Part shown: positions 63,427-64,000 of the stretch, one piece after another
Layout: every line of letters starts with the position of its first letter
Numbering within the stretch: the stretch's first letter is position 1
Source of the DNA: Adlercreutzia sp910585575
GTDB taxonomy: Bacteria > Actinomycetota > Coriobacteriia > Coriobacteriales > Eggerthellaceae
Assembly: GCF_951801035.1 (NCBI RefSeq)
Contig: NZ_CATOKT010000005.1
DNA: 64,000 nucleotides
Reading direction: 5' to 3' (one strand)
Position numbers and translations under genes: made by a program
The notes under the pieces: generated by a model
Databases searched by the model: none
What the model was told of the DNA's origin: nothing
What the model saw: the letters and a program-made list of their open reading frames with translations, nothing else

Positions 63427-64000
63427 TAGTTGCCTCCCTTCTTATCGGCGCCTTCACGGAAGAGCGTCTTCCATTCGGAAGGAGGCACGTCCACCGTCGA
63501 ACCCTCCTGGCCCAGACGCGCCCCGGTGTCCTCGGGGTCGATCTCCCAGCGACCGCCGAACTGTGCATCGATCTTCGCGCAGGGCGAAGAGGCGGGGGCA
63601 GCAGGCTCCATGGGGGTAGCCGCGCGCACGCCGGCGCTGGCCGGCATATCGGTGCGCACCGCGCCCACGGCCACGTCGATGGCGCCCATGATGTTGTTCA
63701 GGGCTGCGCCCGGCGCCACCATGGGATAGACGTTTTGATCGCGGGAAATGGCCACGTCCAACAAGTAGGGGCCTTCGGCGGCCAGCATGCGGGCAATGGC
63801 GTTGGGCACCTCTTCGGCGCGCTCGACGCGCTCGCCCTCCCAACCGTAGGCTTCTGCCAGCTTCACGAAATCGGGCACAGGCTCCAGCAGCGTCTCCGAG
63901 AAGCGCTTGTCGTAGAAGAGCTTCTGCCATTGATGCACCATGCCCAGGCACCGATTGTCCATGATCATGACCTTCACCGGCACCTGATTGATAGCTGCGG
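63426..64000 (-). CDS. ilvB: Acetolactate synthase catalytic (large) subunit, 3' part only
   Basis: TPP-dependent first step of branched-chain amino-acid synthesis. Its 5' part lies beyond the right edge. The visible 191 residues start in the TPP-binding domain: VPVKVMIMDNRCLGMVHQWQ is the conserved segment near the C-terminus. After the normal end region (VYPMVAPGAALNNIMG) the protein continues for about 90 residues with a Pro/Ala-rich linker and EWKTLFREGADKK, longer than usual. It is co-translated with ilvN. Confidence 0.93.
   Translation of the reverse strand, partial: AAINQVPVKVMIMDNRCLGMVHQWQKLFYDKRFSETLLEPVPDFVKLAEAYGWEGERVERAEEVPNAIARMLAAEGPYLLDVAISRDQNVYPMVAPGAALNNIMGAIDVAVGAVRTDMPASAGVRAATPMEPAAPASSPCAKIDAQFGGRWEIDPEDTGARLGQEGSTVDVPPSEWKTLFREGADKKGGN

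Overview
The window looks like a high-GC, obligately anaerobic member of the Coriobacteriia, most likely Eggerthellaceae. This is an inference from gene content and order. The block rpsT/holA/comEC/comEA and lepA-hemW-hrcA-dnaJ-rsmE-phoH-ybeY-era follows the general actinobacterial order. The genome also carries an actinobacterial-type integration host factor, a Tat-exported FAD reductase next to a membrane-spanning LuxR regulator, rubrerythrin, a multihaem cytochrome and a ferredoxin-linked 2-oxoacid oxidoreductase. Most genes lie on the minus strand. I see no tRNA, rRNA, CRISPR array, prophage or recognisable transposase.

Layout. 1-5.3 kb (minus): a cut-off zinc-ribbon protein gene, then era, dgkA, ybeY and phoH, then a LuxR-type membrane regulator. 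It is divergent from a Tat flavoprotein (5.6-7.4 kb, plus). 7.6-15 kb (minus): the CIRCE-controlled hrcA-dnaJ-rsmE-mtaB operon, hemW, dusB and two tiny membrane proteins. 15-18 kb: a flavodoxin-like protein, lepA and rpsT. 18.9-24.2 kb: a metallo-hydrolase, holA, comEC, comEA. 24.3-26.8 kb: mIHF-gmk-rpoZ-thiI, where mIHF carries an apparent frameshift. 26.9-34 kb: carA-carB-pyrK-pyrD-pyrF. 34.3-38.2 kb: a BtuFCD/FecBCD-type ABC importer. 39-41.8 kb: pyrR-pyrB-pyrC. 42-43.7 kb: rubrerythrin and a cytochrome c. 44-52.4 kb: a 2-oxoacid:ferredoxin oxidoreductase cluster with two acyl-CoA synthetases, two XRE-cupin regulators and a MinD-like ATPase. 52.6-59.7 kb: rsmB, fmt, def, dnaG, dgt, rnhA. 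59.8-64 kb: a second LuxR membrane regulator, tatA, ilvC, ilvN and a cut-off ilvB.

How the parts work together. The window encodes all of UMP synthesis except pyrE, in two operons. Both have a PyrR-type RNA site followed by a terminator in the leader, so one regulator should attenuate both. The heat-shock repressor HrcA controls its own operon through a CIRCE site. TatA would help export the twin-arginine flavoprotein and perhaps the ABC substrate-binding lipoprotein. The 2-oxoacid cluster would oxidise 2-oxoacids to acyl-CoA and reduced ferredoxin, with AMP-forming ligases handling the acyl-CoA/acid pair.

The most unusual material is non-coding. There is a 102-bp repeat in two copies whose central hairpin differs only by compensatory pairs, a roughly 265-bp inverted-repeat element built on a 30-bp motif, a 17-bp tandem array, a 145-bp inverted-repeat element, a 31/32-bp inverted repeat, and a four-half-site array in front of the LuxR/flavoprotein pair.
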